Origin: an uncultured Micrococcales bacterium
Lineage (GTDB): Bacteria > Actinomycetota > Actinomycetes > Actinomycetales > Microbacteriaceae
Direction: 5' to 3'
Length of the DNA: 64,000 nt
NCBI GenBank assembly: GCA_913062975.1
Contig: CAJXZO010000003.1
Span: forward strand, 1 to 64,000
Each line of letters begins with the position of its first letter. Within the stretch, counting starts at the first letter, position 1. The translations under genes were made by a program, and so were the position numbers. A model generated the notes under the pieces. It saw only the letters and a list, made by a program, of their open reading frames with translations, made no database searches and was not told the DNA's origin. Shown here in pieces: positions 29,421-39,138 of this stretch.

Positions 29421-29929
29421 TCAATCACAACCGAGTCTTCAGAGTCGTCTTCCATTGTTTTCACGCTCACCTTTTCAGATAGCGATGTTGGAAGGTTTTT
29501 ACCAACATAGTCAGCCCTGATAGGGAGCTCGCGATGACCTCTGTCGATTAACACGGCAAGCTGCACCATTGCAGGTCGCCCGAAGCTACTCAGTGCATCG
29601 AGTGCTGCACGAATGGTGCGACCACTAAACAGCACATCGTCAACAAGAATTATCGTTGTGCCATCAACTGAGCCGGGAATAACCGTTTCAGCGATTGGCT
29701 TGGCTTTACGAGTGTCTCTGTCGTCTCTGAACAGACCCACGTCAATTTGCCCAACCTCACAAACATCGGGACTGATTGAATCAATTGCCTCAGCAAGGGC
29801 TCTTGCTAGGGAAACCCCTCGAGTTGGGATTCCGAGCAATAAAAAAGGCCCAGAGTTTCTCTCAAGAATCTCATGAGCCATACGCCTGATGGTGCGGGCG
29901 ATGTCGCTTTCGGACAATACCGTTTTCAC
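29417..29929 (-). CDS. pyrR: Pyrimidine operon regulator PyrR / uracil phosphoribosyltransferase-like
   Basis: PyrR is an RNA-binding PRTase-fold protein that senses UMP/UTP and represses pyr operon expression; many also have weak UPRT activity. The PRPP loop is LVDDVLFSGRTIRAALDAL (about residues 93-111). The start is a GTG at 29929 with AAGGAG 6 nt upstream. The 52-bp leader after nusB holds a hairpin matching the PyrR recognition loop, so PyrR probably represses its own message and the downstream pyrB-pyrC-carA-carB-pyrF genes. The 170-aa length is a little short but typical. Confidence 0.97.
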   Translation of the reverse strand: MKTVLSESDIARTIRRMAHEILERNSGPFLLLGIPTRGVSLARALAEAIDSISPDVCEVGQIDVGLFRDDRDTRKAKPIAETVIPGSVDGTTIILVDDVLFSGRTIRAALDALSSFGRPAMVQLAVLIDRGHRELPIRADYVGKNLPTSLSEKVSVKTMEDDSEDSVVIE

Positions 29930-29941
29930 GTTCTCTCCTTG

Positions 29942-29959
29942 TTCGCCTCACGGGACGAA
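29942..29959 (-). promoter_or_regulatory. PyrR-binding hairpin in the pyrR leader
   Basis: On the minus strand the RNA reads UUCGUC-CCGUGA-GGCGAA: a six-pair stem (one U-G) closing a hexaloop. The core UCCCGUGAGGC fits the known PyrR recognition consensus UCCnGnGAGGY, in which the loop is CnGnGA. The 3' arm ends 1 nt before the AAGGAG Shine-Dalgarno of pyrR. No terminator/antiterminator pair fits in the 52-bp gap, so translational repression by PyrR, as described for mycobacteria, is the likely mode. UMP-bound PyrR would then block ribosome entry. Confidence 0.8.
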
Positions 29960-29981
29960 GTTAAAGGTTTTGCAAATACTA

Positions 29982-30401
29982 TCAAAGTGCTTGTTTAGAT
30001 TTTGAGATTGAATGCAAAATTCCAGAAATGAACCTGGCTGACTCGTCCGTTGAGTATTCTTCGGCGAGGTTTTTCGCTTCCGCTATAGCAACCGCGTCGG
30101 GAACCTCATCGTTATAGAGGATTTCGAAGCTAGCCACGCGCAAAATAGTCAGATCAAGCGTCGGCATTCTGTCCAGTCGCCAGCCTTGGCTGCTTAATTC
30201 TATTCTTGAATCAATCGCTGCCTGATGCTCACCGAAGCCATTCACCAGCGCCCTGGCGTAGTCAAAGATTTCTTCTTGGTTCTGCCTGACTTGACCCTGC
30301 TTGAATGTCTGTTCCAACAGTTCTGACGGATCCTGACTTCTGATGTTCCCTGCAAAAAGTGCATCGACTGCTCTTTTGCGTGCTTTTGATCTTGCGCTCA
30401 C
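29982..30401 (-). CDS. nusB: Transcription antitermination factor NusB
   Basis: NusB is a small all-helical RNA-binding protein that, with NusE (S10), promotes rRNA transcription antitermination. The 139-aa sequence has the family start ARSKARKRAVDALFAG with arginine-rich helix 1, and the conserved LRVASFEILYNDEVPDAVAIAEAKNLAEEY-type helices (quoted in part: LRVASFEILY). The start is a GTG at 30401 that directly abuts the efp stop codon. The efp-nusB pair just upstream of pyrR is conserved in actinobacteria. Confidence 0.97.
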   Translation of the reverse strand: MSARSKARKRAVDALFAGNIRSQDPSELLEQTFKQGQVRQNQEEIFDYARALVNGFGEHQAAIDSRIELSSQGWRLDRMPTLDLTILRVASFEILYNDEVPDAVAIAEAKNLAEEYSTDESARFISGILHSISKSKQAL

Positions 30402-30965
30402 CTAGTCGTTGACCCGACCGAGGTAGTCACCGGTGCGAGTGTCAACCTTCACCTTGGTGCCTTGCTCTAAAAATAGTGGAACTTGAATGACGGCTCCCGT
30501 TTCAACCGTTGCAGGCTTTGTGCCACCACTAGACCTGTCACCCTGTAAACCGGGTTCAGTGAAGGTAACCTCCAACACAACCGATGGTGGCATTTCGATA
30601 TAAAGCGGTTCTCCGTTGTGGGTTGCTACCGTAATCAGCTGATTTTCCAAGATGTAGTTAGCTGCATCGCCAACGACCTTCTCGCCAACCGTTATTTGGT
30701 CATAAGTCGATGTGTCCATAAACACATAACCTTCGCCATCGTTATATAGATACTGCATCTCTGCACGGTCAACGCTTGCAACATCAACTTTCACGCCAGC
30801 GTTAAATGTTTTATCAATAACCTTGCCGTTGACTACGTTTTTTATTTTCGTGCGAACAAACGCGCCACCCTTGCCAGGCTTCACGTGCTGAAAATCGGTG
30901 ACCATCCACAGTTGACCATCAATTGCTAGAACGGTTCCGTTTTTTATGTCATTGCTTGTTGCCAA
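30402..30965 (-). CDS. efp: Translation elongation factor P
   Basis: EF-P rescues ribosomes stalled at polyproline. The 187-aa protein has the KOW-like N-domain and two OB domains, ending in the signature [15 protein letters not shown]. The tip lysine is Lys32 in the loop KPGKGGAF. Corynebacterial EF-P is reported to have PGKGP with an unmodified lysine; here the last residue is Gly, so modification status cannot be inferred. It lies directly after aroQ with no gap and directly before nusB. The pepQ gene often found between aroQ/aroB and efp is missing. Confidence 0.98.
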   Translation of the reverse strand: MATSNDIKNGTVLAIDGQLWMVTDFQHVKPGKGGAFVRTKIKNVVNGKVIDKTFNAGVKVDVASVDRAEMQYLYNDGEGYVFMDTSTYDQITVGEKVVGDAANYILENQLITVATHNGEPLYIEMPPSVVLEVTFTEPGLQGDRSSGGTKPATVETGAVIQVPLFLEQGTKVKVDTRTGDYLGRVND

Positions 30966-31400
30966 CTAATTGCCTCTTCTTGATTTGATTTCTCGCAGTG
31001 CGTGCAGATAAACATTTTTGCCAAGACCCGCAATGGTTCCGGTTACCGCTGGAGAAATGACACTATTTTGTCTAAAACTTTCCCTGGCAGCTGGATTGCT
31101 CAGGTGGCATTCTATTGAAAAAAGTCCAGCCGCCCGGTGTGATGAAAGAGCATCATGCAAACCGTAGCTGTAGTGGGTGAAGGCACCTGGGTTTATAACT
31201 ATGTCTGACTTTTCAATCTGTGCTTTTTGGATCAGGTCAATCAACTCCCCTTCGGAATTTGACTGAAACCACTGAAACTGCATCCTAGATTCAGTTTTCA
31301 ACCACTGATTAATATCCTCAAGCGTCTCAGTTCCATATATCTCAGGCTCTCTTTGCCCAAGCATGTTTAGGTTGGGTCCATTGAGAATAACTATCTGCAT
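30966..31400 (-). CDS. aroQ: 3-dehydroquinate dehydratase, type II
   Basis: AroQ dehydrates 3-dehydroquinate to 3-dehydroshikimate, the third shikimate step. Type II features are ILNGPNLNMLGQREPEIYG with the catalytic Tyr (about residue 22), NPGAFTHYSYGLHDAL, and ECHLSNPAARESFRQNS with the catalytic His. The 144-aa length is normal. It follows aroB after 9 bp and abuts efp. Confidence 0.97.
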   Translation of the reverse strand: MQIVILNGPNLNMLGQREPEIYGTETLEDINQWLKTESRMQFQWFQSNSEGELIDLIQKAQIEKSDIVINPGAFTHYSYGLHDALSSHRAAGLFSIECHLSNPAARESFRQNSVISPAVTGTIAGLGKNVYLHALREIKSRRGN

Positions 31401-31409
31401 AGTCTTAGG

Positions 31410-32453
31410 CTAGTCAATTATTGACTGATAAGTGGTAAATAGCTCTTCCTCAGTCAATGAAGAACTGATTTCTGGCTTGCCAAAGTCTTCCAATGTCACA
31501 AACCTAATGATCCCTCCGCGTACTTTTTTGTCACGTTTAAGAGCATCAAATAATTGTGGCCAACGGTCTCCGCGATAACTAATTGGAAGTCCTAGCGAAC
31601 TGAGAATTGATCGGTGTAAATCAACCTGTTTCTCACTGAGATTGCCCCTTGCCAGTGATAGCTCAGCTGCGAACACCATGCCGATTGAGATGGCTGCACC
31701 GTGACGCCACTGATATCTTTCCACGTGTTCGATTGCGTGACCAAGGGTGTGACCGTAGTTCAGAAATTCACGCTCTCCAGTTTCTTTGAAATCACCTTCG
31801 GTAACCCTGCGCTTTATTTCAATTGACTGCTCAATCAAAGAAAGCAGTAAATCACTATTTGGGTCAGTGACGTCATTCAAATTTGCTTGGATTTCGTCCA
31901 GGATTGATGGTTTATACACAAAACCACACTTAACAATCTCAGCAAAACCTGCGATTAGATCATTTTTTGGCAGAGTGGCGAGCGTGTCAATGTCTGCTAT
32001 CACAGCTGATGGCAAATAAAAGGTTCCCACCAGGTTTTTGCCCTCGGTTGTATTCAGACCGGTCTTTCCGCCAATTGCCGCGTCCACCATTGCAAGCAGG
32101 GTGGTTGGAATTGCAACATAGCGGACCCCGCGTAGCCAAGTGCTAGCGATGAACCCAGCCATGTCGGTGGTTGCGCCACCGCCAAAACCAATCACGGCAT
32201 CGTTTCGGTTGAAATCAGACTGTCCCATGATTTGCCAGGCGAAGCTTGCAACCTCAACCCGTTTGCTGTCATCACCATCTGGAATTCCAGCCAAAATCAC
32301 CTCAAAGCTGTGATCATCCAGATTCGCCTTAAGTTGCTCGGCAGAACTAGTCAGCGCCTGCGGATGAACAATCAATACCTTTTTTACACCGTCAAGCTGT
32401 TTATGGACCTCGTCCAATAATGCTCTTCCAACAATGACTGGGTAATCATGCAT
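31410..32453 (-). CDS. aroB: 3-dehydroquinate synthase
   Basis: AroB converts DAHP to 3-dehydroquinate using NAD and a metal ion. The NAD-binding GFGGGATTDMAGFIASTW (about residues 89-106), the metal ligands in FAEIVKCGF and LNYGHTLGHAIEHV, and TTLLAMVDAAIGGKTGLN are all intact. The 347-aa length is normal. It overlaps the aroK stop by 8 bp. DAHP synthase and EPSP synthase (aroA) are encoded elsewhere. Confidence 0.98.
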   Translation of the reverse strand: MHDYPVIVGRALLDEVHKQLDGVKKVLIVHPQALTSSAEQLKANLDDHSFEVILAGIPDGDDSKRVEVASFAWQIMGQSDFNRNDAVIGFGGGATTDMAGFIASTWLRGVRYVAIPTTLLAMVDAAIGGKTGLNTTEGKNLVGTFYLPSAVIADIDTLATLPKNDLIAGFAEIVKCGFVYKPSILDEIQANLNDVTDPNSDLLLSLIEQSIEIKRRVTEGDFKETGEREFLNYGHTLGHAIEHVERYQWRHGAAISIGMVFAAELSLARGNLSEKQVDLHRSILSSLGLPISYRGDRWPQLFDALKRDKKVRGGIIRFVTLEDFGKPEISSSLTEEELFTTYQSIID

Positions 32454-32949
32454 TTTCTAAACTCCTAAAAAATTCAACACACTCATCTGCAACAGAGCTC
32501 AGAGATCTGTTATCAATAGATATTTCTTTACTATTTACACTTTCGTACAGGGGTTTTCTCTGTTCGTAAATCTCGACCCAGTCCTCATAGCCATTTTTTA
32601 GAAGCGGTCTTTTTTTAGAACTTAACATCCGAGTTTTCATCTGCTTACCAGCAGTTGAAAGATAAATTACAGGACGGCCCTTGAGAAATTCAAAATTAGC
32701 GGGTCTCAGGACGATGCCTCCACCGGTTGAGATAACACCCTCGAAATCAGATTGATCCAATAGTTCCTTGGTTTCCAACTCTCTGAATTTTTGCTCCCCA
32801 TGTTTTTCAAAGATTTCAGGAATTGGACCATGCTCAGCAATAATCAACTTGTCGGTGTCGCGGAATTCCACTTCTAATCGTTTGGCAACCTTTTTTCCAA
32901 TGGTGGTCTTGCCAACACCCATCGGCCCCACTAAAAAAAGTTGTTTCAT
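32446..32949 (-). CDS. aroK: Shikimate kinase
   Basis: AroK phosphorylates shikimate at O3. The P-loop is [13 protein letters not shown] (about residues 7-19); shikimate contacts are FRDTD and [11 protein letters not shown]; the lid arginine lies near KKRPLLKNG. The 167-aa length is normal. It overlaps aroC by 4 bp. An alternative role as another small-molecule kinase is unlikely given the neighbours. Confidence 0.97.
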   Translation of the reverse strand: MKQLFLVGPMGVGKTTIGKKVAKRLEVEFRDTDKLIIAEHGPIPEIFEKHGEQKFRELETKELLDQSDFEGVISTGGGIVLRPANFEFLKGRPVIYLSTAGKQMKTRMLSSKKRPLLKNGYEDWVEIYEQRKPLYESVNSKEISIDNRSLSSVADECVEFFRSLENA

Positions 32950-34136
32950 CCTCTTACTATTCGTGACCTGAGGTGCTCGGGCATGGTTTCTAAGTATGAA
33001 TTGATGTTTCTTGCAATCTCAGAAACGCTATCCCCACCGAATTTCTCGGTAATTGCATCAGCGATTACCAAAGCCGCCATTGCTTCCGCAATGATGCCAG
33101 CCGCGGGCACCGCGCAAACATCACTTCTTTGATGGTGAGCAGTGGCCTCCTCACCAGTTAAGGTGTCAACAGTGGATAAAGCCTTGGGCACAGTTGAAAT
33201 TGGCTTCATGCCTACTCTCACTCGAAGCACCTGGCCATTTGACATCCCGCCCTCGATGCCACCGGCACGATCTGTTTTGCGAGACACTTCACCATCAACT
33301 TTTTCAATTTCGTCATGCGCCTCGGAGCCACGCCGACGGGTTGTCTCCAACCCATCACCAATCTCAACGCTCTTCATGGCTTGAATGCTCATCATCGCCT
33401 GAGCCAACCTGCCATCAAGCTTTCTGTCCCAATGAACATAACTTCCCAGACCAGGGGGCAATCCATAAACCAACACTTCAACGGTTCCACCAAGTGTGTC
33501 CCCATCTTTTTTTGCCTTGTCGATCTCAGCAACCATTGCCTCAGAATCTGATTTGTCTAGACATCTCACCAGATCCTCATCAAGTGCAGCAACATCAGCT
33601 GGCGTTGGGATTGAACTGGTGGAAACAGTGCCAATGCTTGTGGTGTGACTGACAATCGTGATTCCCAATTCTGAAAGCAAGGCCTTAGCAACTGTGCCCA
33701 AAGCCACTCTGGCTGCTGTTTCACGTGCACTAGCACGCTCCAACACCGGCCTGGATTCTGAAAAACCGTATTTCTGCATGCCGGTGAAATCAGCGTGTCC
33801 AGGTCTGGGTCTGGTTAATGGCTGTGCTCGAGCTCCTGTTAGCTCTTCTGTGTCTACTGGGTCAGCAGACATAATCTGCTCCCACTTAGGCCACTCTGTG
33901 TTGCCGATGCGAATCGCTATTGGTCCACCCTGAGAAACACCATGGCGGACACCAGATGAGATGGTTACTTCATCCTGCTCAAACTTTTGACGAGAGCCTC
34001 GTCCGTAACCCAACCTGCGCCTTGCTAGCGCAGAGACCAGGTCTCCCGTTTGAATCTCAACGCCTGCTGGAAAACCCTCAAGCACACACACCAGTTCCGG
34101 GCCGTGCGATTCACCCGCAGTAATCCATCTAAGCAT
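32946..34136 (-). CDS. aroC: Chorismate synthase
   Basis: AroC eliminates phosphate from EPSP to give chorismate, with reduced FMN. Signatures are [13 protein letters not shown] near the N-terminus, the [13 protein letters not shown] loop, [26 protein letters not shown], and [16 protein letters not shown] at the C-terminus. The ATG at 34136 (MLRWITAG) gives 396 aa and an 8-bp overlap with aroE; the ORF track extension of six residues is not needed. Chorismate made here is the substrate of TrpE, encoded in the same gene run. Confidence 0.98.
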   Translation of the reverse strand: MLRWITAGESHGPELVCVLEGFPAGVEIQTGDLVSALARRRLGYGRGSRQKFEQDEVTISSGVRHGVSQGGPIAIRIGNTEWPKWEQIMSADPVDTEELTGARAQPLTRPRPGHADFTGMQKYGFSESRPVLERASARETAARVALGTVAKALLSELGITIVSHTTSIGTVSTSSIPTPADVAALDEDLVRCLDKSDSEAMVAEIDKAKKDGDTLGGTVEVLVYGLPPGLGSYVHWDRKLDGRLAQAMMSIQAMKSVEIGDGLETTRRRGSEAHDEIEKVDGEVSRKTDRAGGIEGGMSNGQVLRVRVGMKPISTVPKALSTVDTLTGEEATAHHQRSDVCAVPAAGIIAEAMAALVIADAITEKFGGDSVSEIARNINSYLETMPEHLRSRIVRG

Positions 34137-34878
34137 TGGACCATTCTCCCACACGATGCATCAACGCCTGACGCATAACCTCGGTAACTGACAAAAGATC
34201 AATCATTTTGGACACGAATGGTGCGCTGAAAGCTATATGTTGCACCGCAGCCTGGTGCAAAAGCATCTCAAGACCACTAATCAAGTGCTGCTCAGACTGG
34301 TTTCTATTCGATGAATACGCAACATCTAAAACGTATTTGTGTTCAAGGTATTCAATCGTGGCATCCCCGGGAGTGGTGTCAATCACCAGATCAGCTTTGC
34401 CGAGATTGGAAACCCTTATTCCATGAGACTCGGCCCAGTGGTTGACCGCTGAAACCTTTTGTTGATTTCTGCCAGTAAACGTGATCTTTCTGTCTCTAAC
34501 AGCAAGTGCTGCACTCTTAGCCGTTGCACCGGTGCCAATTATTTGCACTGTTTGAGCTTCGGTGCCCTCAACTGATTTAGCTATTCCATAAACATCTGTG
34601 TTCAAAGCACTGACCTGGCCGTTATTAATCAACAAGGTGTTGCTAACACCAGTTGCAAGTGATTCATCATCATGCGAGTGGGCAATATCGAATGCTTCTA
34701 TCTTTAGGGGCATGGTCAGCGACAACCCCCTAAAGTCAGCTAATGCGATGTCTTTCAGTGAATTCACCTCTTCTGCATCGTAGCTTGCATCAACTTCTAA
34801 AAATTCAAATGCAGCTCTGTGCAGAGTCGGTGAATGGGAATGATTGATGGGAGAACCCATCACCGCAAATCTAGCCAC
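34129..34878 (-). CDS. aroE: Shikimate dehydrogenase
   Basis: AroE reduces 3-dehydroshikimate with NADPH. The N-terminal substrate site is [18 protein letters not shown] (about residues 7-24) with the catalytic Lys in [12 protein letters not shown]. The nucleotide loop [14 protein letters not shown] (about residues 113-126) is followed by the adenine-site strand [10 protein letters not shown]. At 249 aa it is slightly shorter than E. coli AroE (272). It overlaps mltG by 8 bp and aroC by 8 bp. Confidence 0.96.
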   Translation of the reverse strand: MARFAVMGSPINHSHSPTLHRAAFEFLEVDASYDAEEVNSLKDIALADFRGLSLTMPLKIEAFDIAHSHDDESLATGVSNTLLINNGQVSALNTDVYGIAKSVEGTEAQTVQIIGTGATAKSAALAVRDRKITFTGRNQQKVSAVNHWAESHGIRVSNLGKADLVIDTTPGDATIEYLEHKYVLDVAYSSNRNQSEQHLISGLEMLLHQAAVQHIAFSAPFVSKMIDLLSVTEVMRQALMHRVGEWSNA

Positions 34879-35959
34879 AACGACCTGGATTCGCTCGACA
34901 GAAGGCTTGGAAATCCAACACGGCTATCTCATGCTGACGAAGTGTTTCTGAAAACACAGTTTCACCCGTGTCCAGGTCAACGGTAACGAAATACAACCAA
35001 TCGCCAGCCTCTGGATTCAAACTGGCGTCAATAGCCAAAGAGCCTGGATTACCAATCGGCCCGATTGGTAATCCACGATAGAAATAGGTGTTGTAGGGAT
35101 TGTCATCGGCACGCTCTTCATCGGTTGTGGTCACCGATTCGCTTCTGTTTGCATAGTTCACCGTGGCATCACTTTGCAATGGCATGTCAATATCCAGGCG
35201 GTTATTAAAAACAGTAGAAACCTTATAAAAATCTTGAGTTTGCCTGGCCTCCAGCTGAATCACGCTGGCGAGGGTAAGCAATTCATGAGCCTCACTTCTG
35301 TCCAAGTCATACTGAGCCAACTCCTGATCTAATCTTCGGAGCATGGTTTGTACTAATTCAGTCGCCGTTGTGCCGGGGTCTAATTGATAGGTAGCTGGAA
35401 ACAAATAACCCTCGGCGGTGTTTGCTGGATTGTCAATGCCAAGAGCTTCCAAATCGACAAGTTCAGCCTGCATTTCTTCAACCGAAATTCCAACTTGAGA
35501 TTCAATCTCGTTCAGTGTTTGTGTGAGCGTCAAACCCTCGCGTAAACGTAATTGGTCAAAAACACGGTTATCGCCCTCGAGAATTATCTCAACTGCTCGA
35601 ATGCCTGGAATTTGCGTGGGAAAGCTGAATGTTCCTGGAAAAATCGTAGGTTCGAGATCAAGCATTGGTTGATAAACGGCATCAAAACTTTGCACAACAT
35701 CGGCCTCAACCAATAACCTCGCCACGTCCTCACCGTTCGCACCAGCTGGGATGACCACTTCGACTGGATCACCACCTGGACCCGGATAGTCTGCAACGGT
35801 GAACCTATCGACAATTTGTTGAATACCACCACCAACGGCATTTACGACAAACACCCCGGCACCAACCAAGACAGACAGCGAAATGACCACTGCAACCATT
35901 CCACCTAAGCGTCTTGGTTGTTTTGACCTGCGAGTGGGGAGATCAGTCTCAGAATCCAT
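34871..35959 (-). CDS. mltG: Endolytic peptidoglycan transglycosylase MltG (YceG-like)
   Basis: MltG is an inner-membrane enzyme that cleaves nascent glycan strands. The sequence shows a basic cytoplasmic head (TRRSKQPRRLGG), a membrane helix (MVAVVISLSVLVGAGVFVV, about residues 21-39), a LysM-like region, and the catalytic region LASVIQLEARQTQDFYKVS with the family Glu, followed by FNNRLDIDMPLQSDATVNY. The 362-aa length is normal. The mltG-ruvX-alaS and aroE linkage is conserved in actinobacteria. Confidence 0.96.
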   Translation of the reverse strand: MDSETDLPTRRSKQPRRLGGMVAVVISLSVLVGAGVFVVNAVGGGIQQIVDRFTVADYPGPGGDPVEVVIPAGANGEDVARLLVEADVVQSFDAVYQPMLDLEPTIFPGTFSFPTQIPGIRAVEIILEGDNRVFDQLRLREGLTLTQTLNEIESQVGISVEEMQAELVDLEALGIDNPANTAEGYLFPATYQLDPGTTATELVQTMLRRLDQELAQYDLDRSEAHELLTLASVIQLEARQTQDFYKVSTVFNNRLDIDMPLQSDATVNYANRSESVTTTDEERADDNPYNTYFYRGLPIGPIGNPGSLAIDASLNPEAGDWLYFVTVDLDTGETVFSETLRQHEIAVLDFQAFCRANPGRCG

Positions 35960-36350
35960 TGATGTCCTTTGCCAGACTCGGGTTCGACAATCCTAATTTT
36001 AATATCTCAGCTGCACTAAGCGAATCAACCTCCGCCTTGGCAGCTTGTCTCCCCTTGGACATTCCTTGAGCAATATTGGTGGTCATGCGCTCATCAATCA
36101 TTCTGATTGGTAACTCAACCTGAATGTCCTTTGCAAAACTGATCGAATCATCGGTGCTTGCGGTGTTGTCGCCTTTTAAATTAAGCGGAAGACCAACAAA
36201 AATTACTTCAACCTTTCGGTTGGAGCATTCCTCCTTGATTTGTTGGATTGCCACATCGCGACCAACGGTCCTTAGTGGCAACACAACTCCAGCCGACTCA
36301 ACTGCCAAACCAACCCTTGCCCGACCAACATCAATTCCTAGGGCGGTCAT
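35949..36350 (-). CDS. ruvX: RuvX/YqgF family nuclease (pre-16S rRNA 5'-end processing)
   Basis: The 133-aa protein is a RNase H-like nuclease; E. coli YqgF is implicated in 16S rRNA 5'-end maturation. Motifs are ALGIDVGRARVGLAV (first Asp about residue 7), VEVIFVGLPLNLKGD with a conserved Gly-Leu-Pro, and MIDERMTTNIAQ. A late Asp/Ser pair lies in AEVDSLSAAEIL. It overlaps alaS by 4 bp and mltG by 11 bp. Confidence 0.94.
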   Translation of the reverse strand: MTALGIDVGRARVGLAVESAGVVLPLRTVGRDVAIQQIKEECSNRKVEVIFVGLPLNLKGDNTASTDDSISFAKDIQVELPIRMIDERMTTNIAQGMSKGRQAAKAEVDSLSAAEILKLGLSNPSLAKDINGF

Positions 36351-38947
36351 CGCAGTGCCCCATCAACCTGAGCTAAGGCCTCACCAATTTTCTCTACCTC
36401 AGAGCCACCGCCCTGGGCAAAGTCGGCCTTGCCGCCTCCGCCGCCACCTAGCACGGTTGCGGCAAGTTTCACCAAGTCACCGGCTCGGTTATCTGCCTGT
36501 GCTTCACGTCCGACAAACGATGCCACCAATGGCCGACCTGCAACATCAGCAATCAAGACAACTCGGGCCTTTGATCCAAGTTGCTCACCCGCAGCCATGG
36601 TAAGGTCTCGGAGTTGATCGGCTGAGTCGACATCAACTTGTTTGACAAGTTTTTCTCCCTGCGCACTCTGCACCAAGCTGGGAACTATTTGCAAAGCTGC
36701 CTGGGTTTTGAGCGTCTCTATTTCTTTGTTTAGCTTTTTGAGAGTTTCTTGCTGTTCCAAGATCTTCTCGATCAACTGCTCATCATTTGCCTTGAAAGCA
36801 TTGGCAAGCGTTCGCATCTGGTCTCTATGGGTGAACAGCGCATGCAGTGATTCGATGCCAACGTGAGCCTCGATTCGACGAGAGTTGGCCCCAATTGAAG
36901 ACTCTCCAATGATAGAAACATTGCCAATCTGGGCGCTTCTGGAAACATGTGTTCCACCACAAAGCTCTCTCGACCAGGGTCCTCCAATTTGGATAACCCT
37001 TACTGTCTCGTCATAGGTCTCTCCAAACAAAGCCAATGCTCCGAATTCCTTCGCTTCTGGCAGACTCATCTGGTGGGCACTCACGGCAAGATCCGCTCTA
37101 ATCGCTAGGTTTGAAACCTCTTCAATTTCGGATTTGGTTTCGGCACTGAGTGATTCAGACCAACCAAAATCCAGGCGCATGTAGCCAGGCTTGTTGTAGC
37201 TTCCTGACTGCAGAGCATCTGGCCCCAAAACTTCTCGAATTGCAGCGTGCACCACGTGGGTGGCGCTGTGAGCTTGACAGGCACCAAGCCTCCACTCCCT
37301 GTCCACCTTTGTAAAAACATTCTGACCCGGTTCAGGCTGACCCAAAACGGCGCGAACTTTGTGGCTGATTAGTCCTCTGACTGGTTTCTGAACATCCAGG
37401 ACCTCTAGTTCTAGGTTTTCGCCCAGAATCAATCCAGCATCACTGTCTTGACCACCGCTTTCGGCATAAAGACTGGTTCTGTCAACAACCACTTCATAAA
37501 TATCTTCACCTAGGTGATTCACGCCAAGCACCTGAGCTTCGGATTCCAACTGCTCGTAGCCTGTGAAGAAGGTCTCACCGATTGCACGCATGTTGGTTAT
37601 GAATTCATCATCGTTTAAGCCCGAACGCTTAGCCTTCGCATCAGCTTTTGCTCGTTGCTTCTGTTCTTGCATCAATTTTTCAAATCCAACCCGATCAACA
37701 GACTTTGAACTCTCTGATGCAACTTCTTCGGTCAGATCAATAGGGAAACCGAAGGTGTCATGCAACCTAAAAGCAATTTCTGCAGGGAGCTGATTACCAG
37801 TCATTTCCTCCAGCTGCTGTTCAAGCAATAGCTCGCCTGCCACCAGCGTCTTCAAAAAGCTTGTTTCTTCATTGGTGGCCAATTTTTGGACGCGAGCAAA
37901 GGTATCTTTTAGTTCTGGATAAGCATCAACCATTGCCTCGTAACTGGTCTGGAACAGCTCCGCCATGGCCTTGCTCTCGACACCGAGTAATCTAAGTGCT
38001 CTAACCACCCTTCGAAGCAGTCTTCGGAGGATATAACCCCTGCCCTCATTTGCTGGTGTTACTCCATCGCTCATCAGCATTAATGAACTTCTTACGTGAT
38101 CAGCAATCACTCTCATCCGAACGTCAGATTCCTCAGATTCCCCATAGCGAATGCCAGATAGTCGCTCAGAATGCTCAATTAGAGGCCTCACTTGGTCAAT
38201 TTCGTAGATATTGTCAACACCCTGCATCAGGAAGGCAACCCGCTCCAGGCCCATTCCGGTGTCGATGTTCTTGCTGGGCAACTCACCCAAAATTGGAAAG
38301 TCGTCTTTTCCACCACCATCCCCGCGCTGGTACTGCATGAACACCAAGTTCCAAATCTCTATGTAGCGATTTTCGTCTGCTTCCGGACCACCCTCTTGGC
38401 CGTAATCCGCTCCGCGATCATAATAAATCTCGGAACAGGGACCTGCGGGCCCAGCCTGACCAGTGGACCAGTAGTTGTCTTCCATGCCGCGCTTTTGGAT
38501 TCTGGAGGCGGGAACGTCTGTGTTTTCTAGCCAAAGATCCTCTGATTCCTGATCGTCTTTATAAACGGTCACCCAGAGTTTTTCTTTATCCAGACCCAGA
38601 CCACCTTTGGATTGATCAGCGGTGAGAAACTCCCATGCATAGACAATTGCTTCTTTTTTGAAATAGTCCCCGAAGCTAAAGTTTCCATTCATCTGGAAAA
38701 AGGTTCCATGACGGGTGGTCTTGCCAACCTCTTCGATGTCCAGAGTTCGCACACATTTTTGAACGCTGGTGGCTCGCTTATAGGGTGCTGGCTCTATACC
38801 GGTCATATAGGGAATGAAGGGAACCATTCCCGCTACGACGAACATCAAATTGGGGTCATGGCTGATCAGAGGTGCACTGGGCACAACCTCATGGTTTTTT
38901 GATTTGAAAAAATCTAGCCATCTCCGCTTAATCTCAGCGGTTTGCAT
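36347..38947 (-). CDS. alaS: Alanyl-tRNA synthetase
   Basis: AlaS charges tRNA-Ala and edits mischarged Ser/Gly. The class II catalytic core occupies about residues 1-440 (RRWLDFFKSKNHEVVPSAPL; motif 2 around FFQMNGNFSFGDYFKKEA). The editing domain has the zinc/His set AHSATHVVHAAI and LCGGTHVSRSAQIG (about residues 560-670), and the C-Ala domain ends in a Gly-rich VLGGGGGGKADFAQGGG. The 866-aa length is normal. It starts at an ATG 2 bp downstream of the small 62-aa protein gene. Confidence 0.98.
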   Translation of the reverse strand: MQTAEIKRRWLDFFKSKNHEVVPSAPLISHDPNLMFVVAGMVPFIPYMTGIEPAPYKRATSVQKCVRTLDIEEVGKTTRHGTFFQMNGNFSFGDYFKKEAIVYAWEFLTADQSKGGLGLDKEKLWVTVYKDDQESEDLWLENTDVPASRIQKRGMEDNYWSTGQAGPAGPCSEIYYDRGADYGQEGGPEADENRYIEIWNLVFMQYQRGDGGGKDDFPILGELPSKNIDTGMGLERVAFLMQGVDNIYEIDQVRPLIEHSERLSGIRYGESEESDVRMRVIADHVRSSLMLMSDGVTPANEGRGYILRRLLRRVVRALRLLGVESKAMAELFQTSYEAMVDAYPELKDTFARVQKLATNEETSFLKTLVAGELLLEQQLEEMTGNQLPAEIAFRLHDTFGFPIDLTEEVASESSKSVDRVGFEKLMQEQKQRAKADAKAKRSGLNDDEFITNMRAIGETFFTGYEQLESEAQVLGVNHLGEDIYEVVVDRTSLYAESGGQDSDAGLILGENLELEVLDVQKPVRGLISHKVRAVLGQPEPGQNVFTKVDREWRLGACQAHSATHVVHAAIREVLGPDALQSGSYNKPGYMRLDFGWSESLSAETKSEIEEVSNLAIRADLAVSAHQMSLPEAKEFGALALFGETYDETVRVIQIGGPWSRELCGGTHVSRSAQIGNVSIIGESSIGANSRRIEAHVGIESLHALFTHRDQMRTLANAFKANDEQLIEKILEQQETLKKLNKEIETLKTQAALQIVPSLVQSAQGEKLVKQVDVDSADQLRDLTMAAGEQLGSKARVVLIADVAGRPLVASFVGREAQADNRAGDLVKLAATVLGGGGGGKADFAQGGGSEVEKIGEALAQVDGALR

Positions 38948-38949
38948 GC

Positions 38950-39138
38950 CTACTTCTTCGCCTGCTTGCGAATTTCTTGCTCGCGCTCTCTAAACCCATC
39001 AAACACTGACTGTCCGAACTCTCTCGCGGTCTGCTTTCCATCCTCAGCAAGTTTTTGCGCCTGCGGATTGTCGCGCAGTTGCTGCAGTGTCAGAACTCCA
39101 AGTCCTATGCCTGCTATAAACCAGCCGAATTTACTCAT
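38950..39138 (-). CDS. Small membrane-anchored protein of unknown function
   Basis: This 62-aa ORF encodes a short hydrophobic helix (FGWFIAGIGLGVLTL, about residues 4-18) and a charged, probably helical tail (DGFREREQEIRKQAKK). It overlaps the DUF948 gene by 4 bp and ends 2 bp before alaS, so it is almost surely real. By position (rpsD - DUF948 - this gene - alaS) it resembles the DUF6167-type proteins of other actinobacteria, but the sequence is too short for me to assign a family firmly. No function is known. Confidence 0.75.
   Translation of the reverse strand: MSKFGWFIAGIGLGVLTLQQLRDNPQAQKLAEDGKQTAREFGQSVFDGFREREQEIRKQAKK

Noticed and set aside
33194-33652. 152-aa plus-strand ORF opposite aroC
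   Set aside because: His/Cys/Pro-rich translation without family features; aroC on the other strand is complete.
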